Counted from the stretch's first letter, positions 1 through 9,426 are shown. The stretch: DNA of 64,000 nucleotides from Enterococcus sp. RIT-PI-f (GCF_001297065.1 NZ_LHOX01000003.1:105756-169755); one strand, 5' to 3'. Notes: generated from the sequence alone by a model not told the origin. A program made the numbers and translations.

Positions 1-59
1 GCACCCAGCAATGTAACTGCCACTAACCCTGTTGTCATATATCTGGACATTTTTTTCAT
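1..59 (-). CDS. Sugar-binding lipoprotein (LplA-type), N-terminus only
   Basis: Only the first 19 codons plus two bases are inside the window; the gene continues past the left edge. The product begins MKKMSRYMTTGLVAV followed by TLLGA, a basic n-region and hydrophobic core ending where a lipobox cysteine would be expected next. The ATG at 59 is preceded by an AGAGGGA ribosome site. Its place directly downstream of two sugar ABC permease genes on the same strand suggests the extracellular solute-binding lipoprotein of that importer. The identification rests on the signal peptide and context; no binding domain can be seen. Confidence 0.6.
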   Translation of the reverse strand, partial: MKKMSRYMTTGLVAVTLLG

Positions 60-80
60 TTTCTTCCCTCTTTCTTTTGA

Positions 81-1013
81 TTATCCTTTGACCGCGCCCA
101 ACATAATTCCTTTGACAAAATATTTTTGGAACAGCGGATAAATGAACATAATAGGCAAAACAACGATAACAGATACGGTCATGCGAATCGATGTCGGCGT
201 TTGAGTTGTCGCAGCCGATGCAATACTCGATAGTGATCCCGAGGTATTCTTGACCATCTGTGCCAGCGAATTGGCTTGATTGATATAAGTATAGAGCAAA
301 TATTGCAGTGAATAGAGGCTTTGATCAGTAATATAAATCAAGGTATCTTGGAATGAGTTCCATTGTCCAACGGCGGAGAAAATCGCCACTGTCGCCAAAA
401 TCGGTGTGCAGTTTGGTAAAATCACGCGGAAGAAAACTTGAATGATACCCGCACCATCCATTTCTGCGGCTTCTTGCAACGATTTGGGAATGGATTCGAT
501 ATACGTTTTGACCAAGATAATATTAAAAGGTTGTACGACTGCTGGTAAAATATAGACCCAAAAACTATTTGTCAGCCCTAATGTTTTCATCGTAATAAAC
601 AATGGAATCAGCCCAGCATTGAAATACATCGTGATGACCACAAAACGATACCAAAATTTTCGCTTCCACATTTTTTCTTGTGTAAACATGAATCCTAGAA
701 ATGCCGAAGCCAAAACTGTTGCGGCTGTTCCAATGACTGTTCTAGCTACCGAAACTGTTGCAGCTAAAGGCAGTCCTTTTAATTGCAATACTTGACTATA
801 GTTTTCAAGATGAATACCTTCTGGGAAAAACCGAATTTGTCCTAACGCGCTTAACTCATTGTTGCTGATTGAATTGATGATCAAGTAATAAAAAGGGTAA
901 GCACAGATCAATGTGATGACCACAAAGAACGTATAATTGATGATTTTAAACCAAAGATCATCGGTCTGCCGAACTTTCTTTTCTTTTTTCTTTTCCGTCA
1001 GTGACAACTCCAT
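81..1013 (-). CDS. Carbohydrate ABC transporter permease, MalG/LplC type
   Basis: Inner-membrane permease of a binding-protein-dependent sugar importer, about six membrane segments. The cytoplasmic EAA loop that docks the ATPase is visible as EAAEMDGAG followed by VILPNCTP. I place the start at the ATG at 1013 (310 residues), which lies 8 bases after AAAGGAG; an in-frame GTG nine bases upstream would sit inside that ribosome site. It lies 15 bases downstream of a partner permease and upstream of a lipoprotein gene, matching LplB-LplC-LplA order. No ATPase is encoded here, so a shared MsmK-type ATPase elsewhere is likely (inference). Substrate unknown; the neighbours suggest xylo- or glucan oligosaccharides. 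Confidence 0.88.
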   Translation of the reverse strand: MELSLTEKKKEKKVRQTDDLWFKIINYTFFVVITLICAYPFYYLIINSISNNELSALGQIRFFPEGIHLENYSQVLQLKGLPLAATVSVARTVIGTAATVLASAFLGFMFTQEKMWKRKFWYRFVVITMYFNAGLIPLFITMKTLGLTNSFWVYILPAVVQPFNIILVKTYIESIPKSLQEAAEMDGAGIIQVFFRVILPNCTPILATVAIFSAVGQWNSFQDTLIYITDQSLYSLQYLLYTYINQANSLAQMVKNTSGSLSSIASAATTQTPTSIRMTVSVIVVLPIMFIYPLFQKYFVKGIMLGAVKG

Positions 1014-1028
1014 AAAAGCCACTCCTTT

Positions 1029-1970
1029 CTATATAATGGACGTACCTCTGATTTTTTTAGATGCGCCATTAACGATTGCCAGTAAAGCAACGGAGATCAC
1101 ACTTTTCAGCATACTAATGGCTGTTGCCAGAGATAGGCTGTTGCCCCCCATCCCTAAGTTATAGACATATAAATCCAGTACCTGGATCGTATTTTTGTTA
1201 AAAGCATTTTGAAAGACGAAGTACTGATCCATGCCGTTGTTCAACAAATTGGCGATTGATAACATCAGCATCACTAAAAATGTCGGCATGAGTGCAGGTA
1301 ATGTAATGTGACGCATCAAGTGGAAACGATTGCCGCCATCGATCCTTGCCGATTCATATAGTTCTGGATCAATTCCAGAAATACCCGCCAAGTACATAAT
1401 TGCGCCCCAGCCTAATCCCTTCCAAATATTCCATAAACACATAATCAACCATGTATGATTGCCACTATCTAAGAATTTGATTGGATCCGTGACAAATCCC
1501 CATTCTTGCAACAAAGTATTGACCAATCCGGTAGATGAAAAAAGACTGAAGGCTATCGTATAAACCAATACCCAACTAATAAAATTAGGTAGGGTTGTCA
1601 ATGTTTGAACCAAATTTTTGAACCATTTGCACTTGATTTCATTCAGTAAAATCGCAAATCCGACTGGCAAAATCGATGTGGCAATGCCCAAGAAACTCAT
1701 CGCAAAGGTATTTTTCATCACTTGTACGATTTGATCGACTTGAGTAGGACTTGACACCAATAAACGAAACCAGCGAAACCCGACAAATTCACTTCGTCCC
1801 AATCCCAGTGCTGGTTTGTAATCATATAAAGAATAAATCCAACCATGTAAAGGAAAATAAGAGAATAAAAAGACCAATACCAAGAAAGGCACAATACATA
1901 AAAACATGATCTTCCCTTCATGTGTCACCCGCTTACTCCTTTTTGGCATCGTATTTTTCTGTATGTCCAT
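1029..1970 (-). CDS. Sugar ABC transporter permease, MalF/LplB type
   Basis: First permease of the importer, 313 residues, with a cytoplasmic N-terminus, a hydrophobic segment near residues 20-45 and further segments to the C-terminus. The ATPase-docking loop reads YESARIDGGN followed by ITLPALMPT, as in the LplB branch of the MalF family. The ATG follows GGGGGAGG. It is the promoter-proximal gene of the visible unit, with a cre-like site just upstream, so glucose repression is likely. Divergent from the yesL-yesM pair, as is common for YesMN-controlled oligosaccharide importers in Firmicutes. Family assignment is secure; substrate is not. Confidence 0.88.
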   Translation of the reverse strand: MDIQKNTMPKRSKRVTHEGKIMFLCIVPFLVLVFLFSYFPLHGWIYSLYDYKPALGLGRSEFVGFRWFRLLVSSPTQVDQIVQVMKNTFAMSFLGIATSILPVGFAILLNEIKCKWFKNLVQTLTTLPNFISWVLVYTIAFSLFSSTGLVNTLLQEWGFVTDPIKFLDSGNHTWLIMCLWNIWKGLGWGAIMYLAGISGIDPELYESARIDGGNRFHLMRHITLPALMPTFLVMLMLSIANLLNNGMDQYFVFQNAFNKNTIQVLDLYVYNLGMGGNSLSLATAISMLKSVISVALLAIVNGASKKIRGTSII

Positions 1971-1987
1971 CTTCCTCCCCCTTCTGT

Positions 1988-2003
1988 TGTAACCGCTTTT
2001 ACA
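1988..2003 (-). promoter_or_regulatory. cre-like CcpA operator upstream of the LplB-type importer
   Basis: The 16-base dyad TGTAACCGCTTTTACA has perfect TGTAA/TTACA arms. Read on the minus strand it contains TAAAAGCGGTTACA, one mismatch from the cre consensus TGWAANCGNTNWCA. It sits 18 bases upstream of the importer start, so CcpA bound here could block transcription or early elongation. Confidence 0.6.
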
Positions 2004-2147
2004 TGATTAATACTAGCATCTGAAAAACGTTTTGCCACCTGTTAAAAATAGAGGTCAATCCGTCAATTTTAGACATTATTTTTTCCTTATTGAACAAAAA
2101 GACTGATTTCGCAGCGTTCTTATTCATCTACGAGTTTTGATAAGGCT

Positions 2148-2175
2148 TTCAAAATTCTCTTTTTACACGTATTAT
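2148..2175 (+). promoter_or_regulatory. Candidate promoter for yesL-yesM
   Basis: TTCAAA and TATTAT are separated by 16 bases and lie 32 bases upstream of the yesL-like start. The -35 is a weak match, so this is only a candidate. Confidence 0.35.
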
Positions 2176-2206
2176 ATGGATATATTAATTCATTGGGGGA
2201 ATCATC

Positions 2207-2812
2207 ATGAAATACAATCCAGATGGCCAGTTTTATAAAGTGACTACGACTATTTTCCAATTTACCTTTTTGAACATACTTTATCTGCTCTCCTGTCTCC
2301 CACTCTTTACGATAGGGGCGGCTACTTCGGCTCTCTTTGAAGTCACGATTCGCTTTGCGGATGATGAACGAGGAGAACTGATCATCGGCTATCTCCAAGC
2401 ACTACGTACAAATTTTATGCAGGCAACCGCCAGTTTTTTGTTGCTTTTGTTTCCGATTGTTGCATTGACCTATAGCAGCTTGTTTTGGTTTTCAGCAGAA
2501 ACCATTCTTGCCAGTGTGTTTGCACTTCTTTTAACTGTCGCAGCACTTTACTTGTTTATTGTTCTCGTTTATTGTTTGGCGCTGATAGGCCGCTACGAGA
2601 ACAGCTTTAAGCATACACTTAAAAATGCATTTCTATTACCTTTATCAGCACCAGTTCGATCGTTAGGGCTTGCACTGATACCTGTTACAGCCTTTTGTGT
2701 GGTTATCTTATTCCCTGTTGTTAAAATGCTTTTGTTGATTTTTGGCTTTTCATTTGTGATCTACTGCAGCTCATTTCTCTTGTTGTCCGTTTTTCGTAAA
2801 CAACACGCATGA
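2207..2812 (+). CDS. YesL-like membrane protein (DUF624)
   Basis: A 201-residue integral membrane protein with about five hydrophobic segments and the DUF624 opening (FYKVTTTIFQFTFLNILYLL, then a CLPLFTIGAATSAL stretch). YesL-family proteins occur next to YesM/YesN sensor systems and LplABC-type importers in Firmicutes; their biochemical role is not established. The ATG follows GGGGGA. The stop overlaps the start of the histidine kinase gene (ATGA), so the two are translationally coupled. The neighbours imply a role in sensing or importing plant oligosaccharides, perhaps as a partner of the kinase (inference). Confidence 0.82.
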   Translation: MKYNPDGQFYKVTTTIFQFTFLNILYLLSCLPLFTIGAATSALFEVTIRFADDERGELIIGYLQALRTNFMQATASFLLLLFPIVALTYSSLFWFSAETILASVFALLLTVAALYLFIVLVYCLALIGRYENSFKHTLKNAFLLPLSAPVRSLGLALIPVTAFCVVILFPVVKMLLLIFGFSFVIYCSSFLLLSVFRKQHA

Positions 2813-4605
2813 AAAATATCAGACATTTATCCATTTTCCGTCGCTTGAGTCAGTTCTCCATTCGCCGGCAATTGTTCATCGTGTATCTACCTGTTATATT
2901 CTTATCAACTGTTGCTATTGGTTTATTCCTTGTTTTTGATTCAACCAGACAATTGACTGCGAATTATCAACATCTTGCGGAATTAAATGCGCAACGCGTC
3001 AAATCAGTCCTTTTTGATACAACAAATACCTTAAACAATACCGCAAGTTCTCTTTCCAACGATACACATTTGCGTCAATTTTTGACTACAAATTATGAGA
3101 CAGATATCAGCGCGATCGCAGATATAGCTAACTACGATCAACTGGATGAAATCAAAAAATTGCAAACATCCATTGCAAATATAACCATTTATACGACAAA
3201 TCGATCTATTCCAAATTATACATATTTTCAACAAGTTGACGACGCAACCCGAGAGACTGTTTGGTATCAAAAAGCCCTCGTACAGCCAGATGCATTTCTA
3301 ATGACCTTACCAGAAGAAAGCAATGCCAATCGCTTGCATTTGTATAAATCGTTGCCTTTACCTTTATCAACAGAAACAGCTGTCTTAGACATCCAAATTG
3401 ACTATAATTACCTTAGTAATCGATTGCGTAATTCTTCTTATGAGCTAGAATTACAACTGAATGATGACCCCATTTTTTATAGTGACAAAATCAGTCAAGT
3501 CGGAGAAATTGGTCAACTCACAAATTTAGCCAATACACAGCCTACTACCTTTTTTTTAAACAGTAATCAGAATAAAATTTTGCTCACTAAAAGCACTTTG
3601 ATGATGAATAATAAAGAAGATGTCATTACCATCTATGCTGCCGATACAAAAGCATATTCAAATCTTCAAGCCAATCTTATTCGCTGGAGTACGATCGTTT
3701 TGGTGATTTTGATTGCCACGTTTATGATTGTCTATCTCTTTGCTCGTTTTTTTACCAAGCGGATTTCTCAGTTGCAGCAAGCTGTCTACTTTGCGGCAAT
3801 CGAAGACTATGATTTCTTTCAAAATATCAGTGGTGAGGATGAGATTTCACAGATTTCCCTCGACTTTCATAAGATTATCCAGCGAATCAAAACCAATGAA
3901 GAAGAAATCTATCGTTCTCGTTTGACTCAGCAAGAATTATTGAATCAACAACAACAAATGGAATTTAATATACTTGCCGGACAAATCAATCCACATTTTT
4001 TGTTCAATACGCTTGAAACGATCCGAATGATGGCACTAACTTCTGGCAATTCAGATGTGGTCTATGCAATCAAATTATTGGCAAAATCCATGCGCTACAC
4101 ACTGGAAGCCCACGGTACGCAATTGACAAGTCTAGAAGAATCCCTAGATGCAGTACATGTCTATGTAAAGATCCAACGTATGCGTTTTGGCAACCGTGTG
4201 AACTTCTCCTATTCTGTATCAAACGAAATCAATCAAAAGGACATGCAGATCTTGCCTCTTTTGGTCCAACCCCTCGTAGAAAATGCCATCTCTCATGGCC
4301 TAGAAGGACTTACTTATCCCGGATTCGTTCGTCTGACAATCACCAAAGAAGAACATGACGTGCTAATTGTCGTTCAGGATAACGGTACTGGAATCACCCC
4401 TGAGAAGTTAGAACTGCTGCAGCGAAAAATTGCAATACCCTCGACCCATGCAAAAAAAAATATTGGCTTAGCAAATGTCAACCACCGGGTCAAAATGTTT
4501 TATGGACCGGACTATGGATTGACGATTGAAAGCATCTTTGGCAGTGGAACCCAAGTTATCCTAAGAATCCATGATTTAACCATTGATAAAGCAGTCTCTG
4601 ATTAA
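2809..4605 (+). CDS. YesM-like sensor histidine kinase
   Basis: 598-residue membrane kinase. A transmembrane helix near residues 25-47 and a second near 295-317 flank a large extracellular sensor domain, followed by a HAMP-like linker. The phospho-acceptor His396 lies in QINPHFLFNTLE, the signature of the LytS/YesM (His_kinase) family. An N-box (VENAISHGLEG) and G-boxes (DNGTG, KNIGLANV) complete the ATPase domain. No response regulator gene follows; the only YesN-like regulator is on the opposite strand at 9427-10836 and is the probable partner. It likely senses an oligosaccharide or sugar-loaded binding protein (inference). It ends at a strong bidirectional terminator. Confidence 0.9.
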   Translation: MKNIRHLSIFRRLSQFSIRRQLFIVYLPVIFLSTVAIGLFLVFDSTRQLTANYQHLAELNAQRVKSVLFDTTNTLNNTASSLSNDTHLRQFLTTNYETDISAIADIANYDQLDEIKKLQTSIANITIYTTNRSIPNYTYFQQVDDATRETVWYQKALVQPDAFLMTLPEESNANRLHLYKSLPLPLSTETAVLDIQIDYNYLSNRLRNSSYELELQLNDDPIFYSDKISQVGEIGQLTNLANTQPTTFFLNSNQNKILLTKSTLMMNNKEDVITIYAADTKAYSNLQANLIRWSTIVLVILIATFMIVYLFARFFTKRISQLQQAVYFAAIEDYDFFQNISGEDEISQISLDFHKIIQRIKTNEEEIYRSRLTQQELLNQQQQMEFNILAGQINPHFLFNTLETIRMMALTSGNSDVVYAIKLLAKSMRYTLEAHGTQLTSLEESLDAVHVYVKIQRMRFGNRVNFSYSVSNEINQKDMQILPLLVQPLVENAISHGLEGLTYPGFVRLTITKEEHDVLIVVQDNGTGITPEKLELLQRKIAIPSTHAKKNIGLANVNHRVKMFYGPDYGLTIESIFGSGTQVILRIHDLTIDKAVSD

Positions 4606-4610
4606 CCTAG

Positions 4611-4660
4611 AAAGACCGCCAATTTGCTTATCCACGTGAGCAAATTGGTGGTCTTTCTTT
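4611..4660. terminator. Bidirectional intrinsic terminator
   Basis: An 18-bp stem (AAAGACCGCCAATTTGCT and its complement with one wobble) with a 10-base loop is followed by a T-rich run on the plus strand, with an A-run ahead of it for the minus strand. It separates the convergent kinase gene and GH43 gene. Confidence 0.9.
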
Positions 4661-4668
4661 TTCTCTTA

Positions 4669-6114
4669 TTAAAATCCCGTGACAACAACCTGTTGATTGG
4701 TTCGCTGTGTACTTGCAAAACAACCAGCCATGATGCCAGTAAATACGCCGCCAACTTCAGTCGTCAAATAACGGGTCTCTCCACTGCCGATAAACTGCTT
4801 CTGCAACTGTTCATCTAAGAAATAGAATCGATAGCTTTCTTTGTCAGCTTCAATGCCTAGCGTGACGATTGCTTTCGCATAAGACACCTCTTGTTCAACT
4901 TTCCATAAAGAACCAATCTGTCTACGAAACACCAATTGTTGTCTGTGCTGCTTTCTTTCAATAAATAAATCATAATGATGTGATGCATTCAAGAACATTG
5001 TCATTCCCGCGGTTCCTTCAACCAAAGAGGTACAATCGAATGTGACTTGAAATTGCTGATCAAAAGTTGTCTGCCTTTGGAAGACAGCAGCTAGTTTGGC
5101 TTGATCTGACAAGCCAGTTTCAATGGGATACAGTGTGAAGTTTTGAGCCGTCTGTTGGATCAAATCTGTGTCCCACTCGAATAATGTGAGGTAATCGGGC
5201 TTTCTGGATACAGCCAACGTCGCGGTTGTAGGCAATGTGACGGTAAGCGGGAGATGTCCTTCTTCGCCAAATATAGGCCAATCATCCGACCATTCAACAG
5301 ACAGCAAGCATGTCTCTCGTCCTAAAAGATGCCGCAGTGGGTAGCTGATTGGACGAACAGCCAGACAGACAGCCCACCATTCTCCCATTGGATCTTGAAC
5401 CAAATCCGCATGCCCAGCGGCTTGCAAAGGCAGATTGGTACTTCGGTTGGTCATCACTGGATTATTGGGACACGCTTCGTACAGTCCAATCAATGAAGGA
5501 CTGCGTGCCATTGTCAACATATGACCATACGAAGTGCCCCCTTCCGAAATAAGTAAATAGTAAAAACCATCCTTTTTATATAAATGCGGACCCTCGGGAT
5601 CTGCCGCACCGCTGCCAGTCCAGATAGAATGCCGTTCCCCTAGAATGCCAGTCTCTAGGTCAATTGTTCGCACATAGATATCTTTGTGTGTACCCAAATA
5701 ATAAGTTTGTCCATCATCATCAACAAAAAGCGTCGGATCAATTCCTGGCGTATCCAGCCAAATCGGTTCAGACCACTCACCGTAAATATTGTCTGTCCAT
5801 ATCAAAAAGTTGCCTTCCGCTCCTTGGTTTCCCCCAACATTGGTACATACAAGATAAAATCGATCGTTGATATAGCGCAGCGTAGGTGCATATAATCCAA
5901 AGGCATTCGGCTGCTGCGTAGATAACGTAAGCTGCTCCGGACGTGAAATTCCATGTCCAATCAATCGCCAATCTGCTAAATTCTGACTATGATAAATCGG
6001 TAAACCCGGAAAGTATTCAAACGTACTCGTTACTAGATAGTAATCTTGGCCTACTCGACAAATACTCGGATCAGGATGGAACCCCGGTAAAATCGGGTTA
6101 GTCATCGTCAACAT
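4669..6114 (-). CDS. GH43 glycosidase (beta-xylosidase / arabinofuranosidase type)
   Basis: 481-residue five-bladed beta-propeller glycosidase without a signal peptide, so it probably acts on imported oligosaccharides in the cytoplasm. The GH43 catalytic acids are visible: base Asp15 in GFHPDPSI, an Asp in GIDPTLFVDDDG, and the acid Glu in DPEGPHLY. The C-terminal ~190 residues look like the beta-sandwich domain found in GH43 xylosidases. The start follows AAGGAGGAC; the gene begins four bases after the GH31 stop, so it is the last gene of the ROK kinase-GH31-GH43 operon. Xylosidase versus arabinofuranosidase activity cannot be decided from sequence. A second, only moderately similar GH43 lies at 20037-21653. 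Confidence 0.87.
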   Translation of the reverse strand: MLTMTNPILPGFHPDPSICRVGQDYYLVTSTFEYFPGLPIYHSQNLADWRLIGHGISRPEQLTLSTQQPNAFGLYAPTLRYINDRFYLVCTNVGGNQGAEGNFLIWTDNIYGEWSEPIWLDTPGIDPTLFVDDDGQTYYLGTHKDIYVRTIDLETGILGERHSIWTGSGAADPEGPHLYKKDGFYYLLISEGGTSYGHMLTMARSPSLIGLYEACPNNPVMTNRSTNLPLQAAGHADLVQDPMGEWWAVCLAVRPISYPLRHLLGRETCLLSVEWSDDWPIFGEEGHLPLTVTLPTTATLAVSRKPDYLTLFEWDTDLIQQTAQNFTLYPIETGLSDQAKLAAVFQRQTTFDQQFQVTFDCTSLVEGTAGMTMFLNASHHYDLFIERKQHRQQLVFRRQIGSLWKVEQEVSYAKAIVTLGIEADKESYRFYFLDEQLQKQFIGSGETRYLTTEVGGVFTGIMAGCFASTQRTNQQVVVTGF

Positions 6115-6118
6115 CCAC

Positions 6119-8389
6119 TTAGTCCTCCTTGATGGTCGTTTTTGCAGCCGTCAATTGATGCGTTGTTGCGCCAGCAGCCGTATGGATGCACAACGTCGCT
6201 TCTTTGATCCCCTCTAGTTCAATAATTAGCTGGCCGTCTGCTTTCGTCACGTGTACACCACCGACCAATTGGCCTCGGTGATCATAGATTTCTGCACTTG
6301 CCTCCTCTTGCGGATCAAAAAGATGGATCACCGGGTTTTGTGCATAGTCATAAACTGCCTTCGTCTGCTCAGAACCTTCAATGATCATTTGATTAGGCCG
6401 AACCAGCAATGGCAAATGAAAATAATCATAGGTTTCTTGATACCAGCGACCACCTGTATAGGCTTTACCAGACAAATAATCGATCCAAACGCCTTTGGTA
6501 TCTGGTACATAAAAGGAAACTGTCCCTTGTGCATTAAAAATTGGTGCCACCAAAAGATGTTCACCTAACATGTACTGACGGTCCAAATAGTGCGTCATTT
6601 GGTCTTCTGGAAATTCTAAGACCATCGCGCGCATCATCGGCAGCCCCGTCTTGGCTGTTAACACAGACTGTGCTTGCAGATAAGGCATCAAAGATAGTTT
6701 CAGATTGGTAAAGGCCTTCGATACAGCCACTGCTTCTTCGTCATACACCCAAGGCACTTTGTATTCCCAACTGCCGTGATATCGACTATGAGAAGATAAC
6801 AAACCAAATTGGGTCCAACGTTTGTACAGATCTGGTGTTGCCCCTGCTTCAAAGCCAGAAATATCATGACTCCAATAACCAAATCCCCCCATACCAAAGG
6901 ATAATCCAGCGCGCAAGGATTCAGCCATCGATGGATAATCAGAAGTACTATCACCGCCCCAATGGACAGGCAAGCGTTGAGAGCCCACAGAAGCTGCCCG
7001 CGCAAACACAATCGCTTCAGATTCTCCTTTGACTTCCTTTAATAGATCAAACACAACTTTATTGTATAAAAACGCATAGTAGTTGTGCATTTTTTCAGGA
7101 TCAGAACCATCAAAATAAACTGCATCTGTAGGAATTCTCTCTCCAAAATCAGTTTTAAAGCAATCAACCCCCATATCTAGCAACGCCCGCAATTTGCTGT
7201 TGTACCAAGTAACTGCTGCAGGGTTTGTAAAGTCCACTATAGCTAATCCCGCTTGCCATTTATCCCATTGCCATACATCACCATTTTCGCGTTTCAAGAA
7301 ATAGCCATTGGCCATCCCTTCGTCAAAGAGCGGTGATTTTTGACCAATATAAGGGTTGATCCAGACACAAATTTTCAAACCTTTGGCTTTCAATCGCTGA
7401 AGCATCTTCTCAGGTTCCGGGAAAGTGCGCTCGTCCCAAGTAAAGTTGCACCATTCATACTCTTTCATCCAGAGGCAGTCAAAGTGGAAGACTTCTAGTG
7501 GAATCTCACGTTCTGCCATACCGTCTACAAAAGAAGTAACTGTTTGCTCATCGTAATCAGTTAAGAAAGAGGTACTTAACCACAAGCCAAAGGACCACGC
7601 CGGCGGCAACGCTGGTTTGCCTGTCAAATCCGTATAACGCTGAATCACTTGTTTTAAATCATCCCCTGCGATGACATAGTATTGCAACGATTGACCCGGA
7701 TTACTGAATTGCACACGGGAGACTTTCTCACTGCCAACTTCGAATTGAACCCGATCTGGCGAATTGACAAAAATACCATATCCTTTATTGCTTAGATAAA
7801 ATGGAATGTTTTTATAGGCTTGTTCCGTCCCTGTTCCACCATCCGCATTCCAAATATCCACACTTTGGCCATTTTTAACAAAATTTGTAAACCGTTCTCC
7901 CAATCCATAGATCGTTTCCCCAACATCCAATGTCAACTGCTCACTGATATATGTCTTCTCATTAGGATCAATGACCACCGCTTTACTACGTGGCTTACTT
8001 TGTGTAATCAGCGTGTCTTTGTAGTAAAAATCAGCTGTCACATGTTCACCTTTGGTTATCATCACCTGTAAGTCTCCCGATCGAAAGACATAGGTTCCCT
8101 CATCTTCTGAGATCTCTGGTGTGATTTCTTCAGTGATCAAGTCAAATTCAGGTAATTTGGCTTGAACCCCTTTGTAATTGAACAGTGTGATTCCGATAAT
8201 ATTGCGTCTTGGCGTAGTGACTTCCATTGTTAAAAGTCCACCATCCAAGGTTGCTCCTTTGTGCCCAACATAACTATAAGGCAAGTACAAAACTAGCTTG
8301 TCTTGCGTTTTACGGGCATCGTACACATGCACCGCAAATTTCACATCAAATCCTTCACGGAATAACCAACCGCCATCAGAAAATTTCAT
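6119..8389 (-). CDS. GH31 alpha-xylosidase, YicI type
   Basis: 756-residue cytoplasmic alpha-glycosidase. The GH31 nucleophile Asp414 is in DCFKTDFGERIP and the acid/base Asp480 is in HWGGDSTSDYPSM. Both motifs and their positions match E. coli YicI, an alpha-xylosidase that removes alpha-1,6-xylose from xyloglucan oligosaccharides such as isoprimeverose. The FKTDFGE sequence is the YicI-type variant rather than the alpha-glucosidase one. ATG follows AAGGAGG and overlaps the stop of the ROK kinase gene (ATGA). Released xylose would enter the xylA/xylB pathway next door, and the glucose could be phosphorylated by the ROK kinase. Confidence 0.9.
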   Translation of the reverse strand: MKFSDGGWLFREGFDVKFAVHVYDARKTQDKLVLYLPYSYVGHKGATLDGGLLTMEVTTPRRNIIGITLFNYKGVQAKLPEFDLITEEITPEISEDEGTYVFRSGDLQVMITKGEHVTADFYYKDTLITQSKPRSKAVVIDPNEKTYISEQLTLDVGETIYGLGERFTNFVKNGQSVDIWNADGGTGTEQAYKNIPFYLSNKGYGIFVNSPDRVQFEVGSEKVSRVQFSNPGQSLQYYVIAGDDLKQVIQRYTDLTGKPALPPAWSFGLWLSTSFLTDYDEQTVTSFVDGMAEREIPLEVFHFDCLWMKEYEWCNFTWDERTFPEPEKMLQRLKAKGLKICVWINPYIGQKSPLFDEGMANGYFLKRENGDVWQWDKWQAGLAIVDFTNPAAVTWYNSKLRALLDMGVDCFKTDFGERIPTDAVYFDGSDPEKMHNYYAFLYNKVVFDLLKEVKGESEAIVFARAASVGSQRLPVHWGGDSTSDYPSMAESLRAGLSFGMGGFGYWSHDISGFEAGATPDLYKRWTQFGLLSSHSRYHGSWEYKVPWVYDEEAVAVSKAFTNLKLSLMPYLQAQSVLTAKTGLPMMRAMVLEFPEDQMTHYLDRQYMLGEHLLVAPIFNAQGTVSFYVPDTKGVWIDYLSGKAYTGGRWYQETYDYFHLPLLVRPNQMIIEGSEQTKAVYDYAQNPVIHLFDPQEEASAEIYDHRGQLVGGVHVTKADGQLIIELEGIKEATLCIHTAAGATTHQLTAAKTTIKED

Positions 8390-9285
8390 TTTTTTCCTCC
8401 TTGTTCAATCAATGATAGTGCCCCCAACAAACCAGCATCATTATAGTAACGACACGTTTCTAGGGGGACTTGAAAATCTAGCCAGTGAGGATTGTCTTTG
8501 AGTGCTTGTCTCACTATAGGTAGGAGAACAGGGTTTTGACTAATCCCTCCACCAATCAATATCTTTTCCGGATTCATCGTCACTGCTAAATTATAGATGG
8601 CAATCGCAACATACCTAGCCCACTGTCGCACGATTTGTTGCGTCTCAGGGTCTTTGTCCCACTGTTCCATGATCGTTTCTCCTAGTATTTCTTTGTTTAT
8701 CGGGATCGATTTTGCCTGCCGAAACGCATCAATCAACCCTCTAGTTGATGCCAAATCATGCAATGTCGCAAAAGAAGAAGCTTGAAAATCTGTCACCATC
8801 ATCCCAAATTCTCCTGCACGAAAGCCTGAGCCTCGAATCAGCTTACGTTGGTGGACCAGTGCACCACCCACACCAGTTCCTAATGTGATCAGTACAAAGT
8901 CTTGCACATCTGTGGCATGTCCAGAAGAAAGTTCTGCTAAGGCTGCACATCTCGCATCATTTTCGATCCAAATAGGATAATCACCTATCAATCGTCCCTG
9001 CAACTCTTTTATTATGTTGCACCCATGTATAGGGGCAAGCGCCCCTGCCATGATGGCTACCCCTTGTTCAGGATCGATAAAACCGGGAAAGCTTAAGCCA
9101 ATCCCTTCAATTGTTGCTGTTTGCTCAATTTCAACGATTTTGGCTAATAACGCATCAAAAAAGACTTCCTTGCTTTCATGGGGTGTCGCTATCTTCCCTT
9201 GAGAAAGCCAAGTATTGTCTTGTGCAAACACCCCAAATTTAATATACGTACCGCCAACATCAAAGCACAAGCGGACTTGTCTCAT
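8386..9285 (-). CDS. ROK-family sugar kinase
   Basis: 299-residue cytoplasmic kinase. The N-terminal phosphate-1 motif FDVGGTYIKFG and the ROK sugar-binding region (TLGTGVGGALV then GEFGMMV) are present, but the CxCGxxGC zinc loop of XylR/NagC-type ROK proteins is absent and there is no DNA-binding domain, so it is an enzyme and not a repressor. First gene of a three-gene operon with GH31 and GH43, which implies phosphorylation of a hexose released by those enzymes, for example glucose from xyloglucan fragments (inference). The start is supported by GGGAGGAG, and a cre-like site lies 20 bases upstream. Confidence 0.85.
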   Translation of the reverse strand: MRQVRLCFDVGGTYIKFGVFAQDNTWLSQGKIATPHESKEVFFDALLAKIVEIEQTATIEGIGLSFPGFIDPEQGVAIMAGALAPIHGCNIIKELQGRLIGDYPIWIENDARCAALAELSSGHATDVQDFVLITLGTGVGGALVHQRKLIRGSGFRAGEFGMMVTDFQASSFATLHDLASTRGLIDAFRQAKSIPINKEILGETIMEQWDKDPETQQIVRQWARYVAIAIYNLAVTMNPEKILIGGGISQNPVLLPIVRQALKDNPHWLDFQVPLETCRYYNDAGLLGALSLIEQGGKK

Positions 9286-9305
9286 CTATTCTCCTCCCTT
9301 CGATC

Positions 9306-9319
9306 GAAAAGCGCTTACA
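9306..9319 (-). promoter_or_regulatory. cre-like CcpA operator upstream of the ROK-GH31-GH43 operon
   Basis: On the minus strand TGTAAGCGCTTTTC matches TGWAANCGNTNWCA at 12 of 14 positions with an intact AAGCGCTT core. It lies 21 bases from the ROK kinase start. Confidence 0.55.
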
Positions 9320-9385
9320 CGTTCAATTAAATTATATAAAAGAATAGAATAGACGCCTACCAAGTAATTTAGTCATCCTTACCCT

Positions 9386-9420
9386 AAAAAATAGATGTCC
9401 GAAAACACATTCGGACATCT
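9386..9420 (-). terminator. Intrinsic terminator of the YesN-like regulator gene
   Basis: Perfect 11-bp stem AGATGTCCGAA/TTCGGACATCT with a 6-base loop, followed on the minus strand by ATTTTTTAG. It begins six bases past the regulator stop and separates it from the downstream ROK kinase operon. Confidence 0.9.
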
Positions 9421-9426
9421 GATAGG

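Noticed and set aside
81..1022. GTG at 1022 as the LplC start
   Set aside because: That codon lies inside the AAAGGAG ribosome site; the ATG at 1013 is properly spaced.
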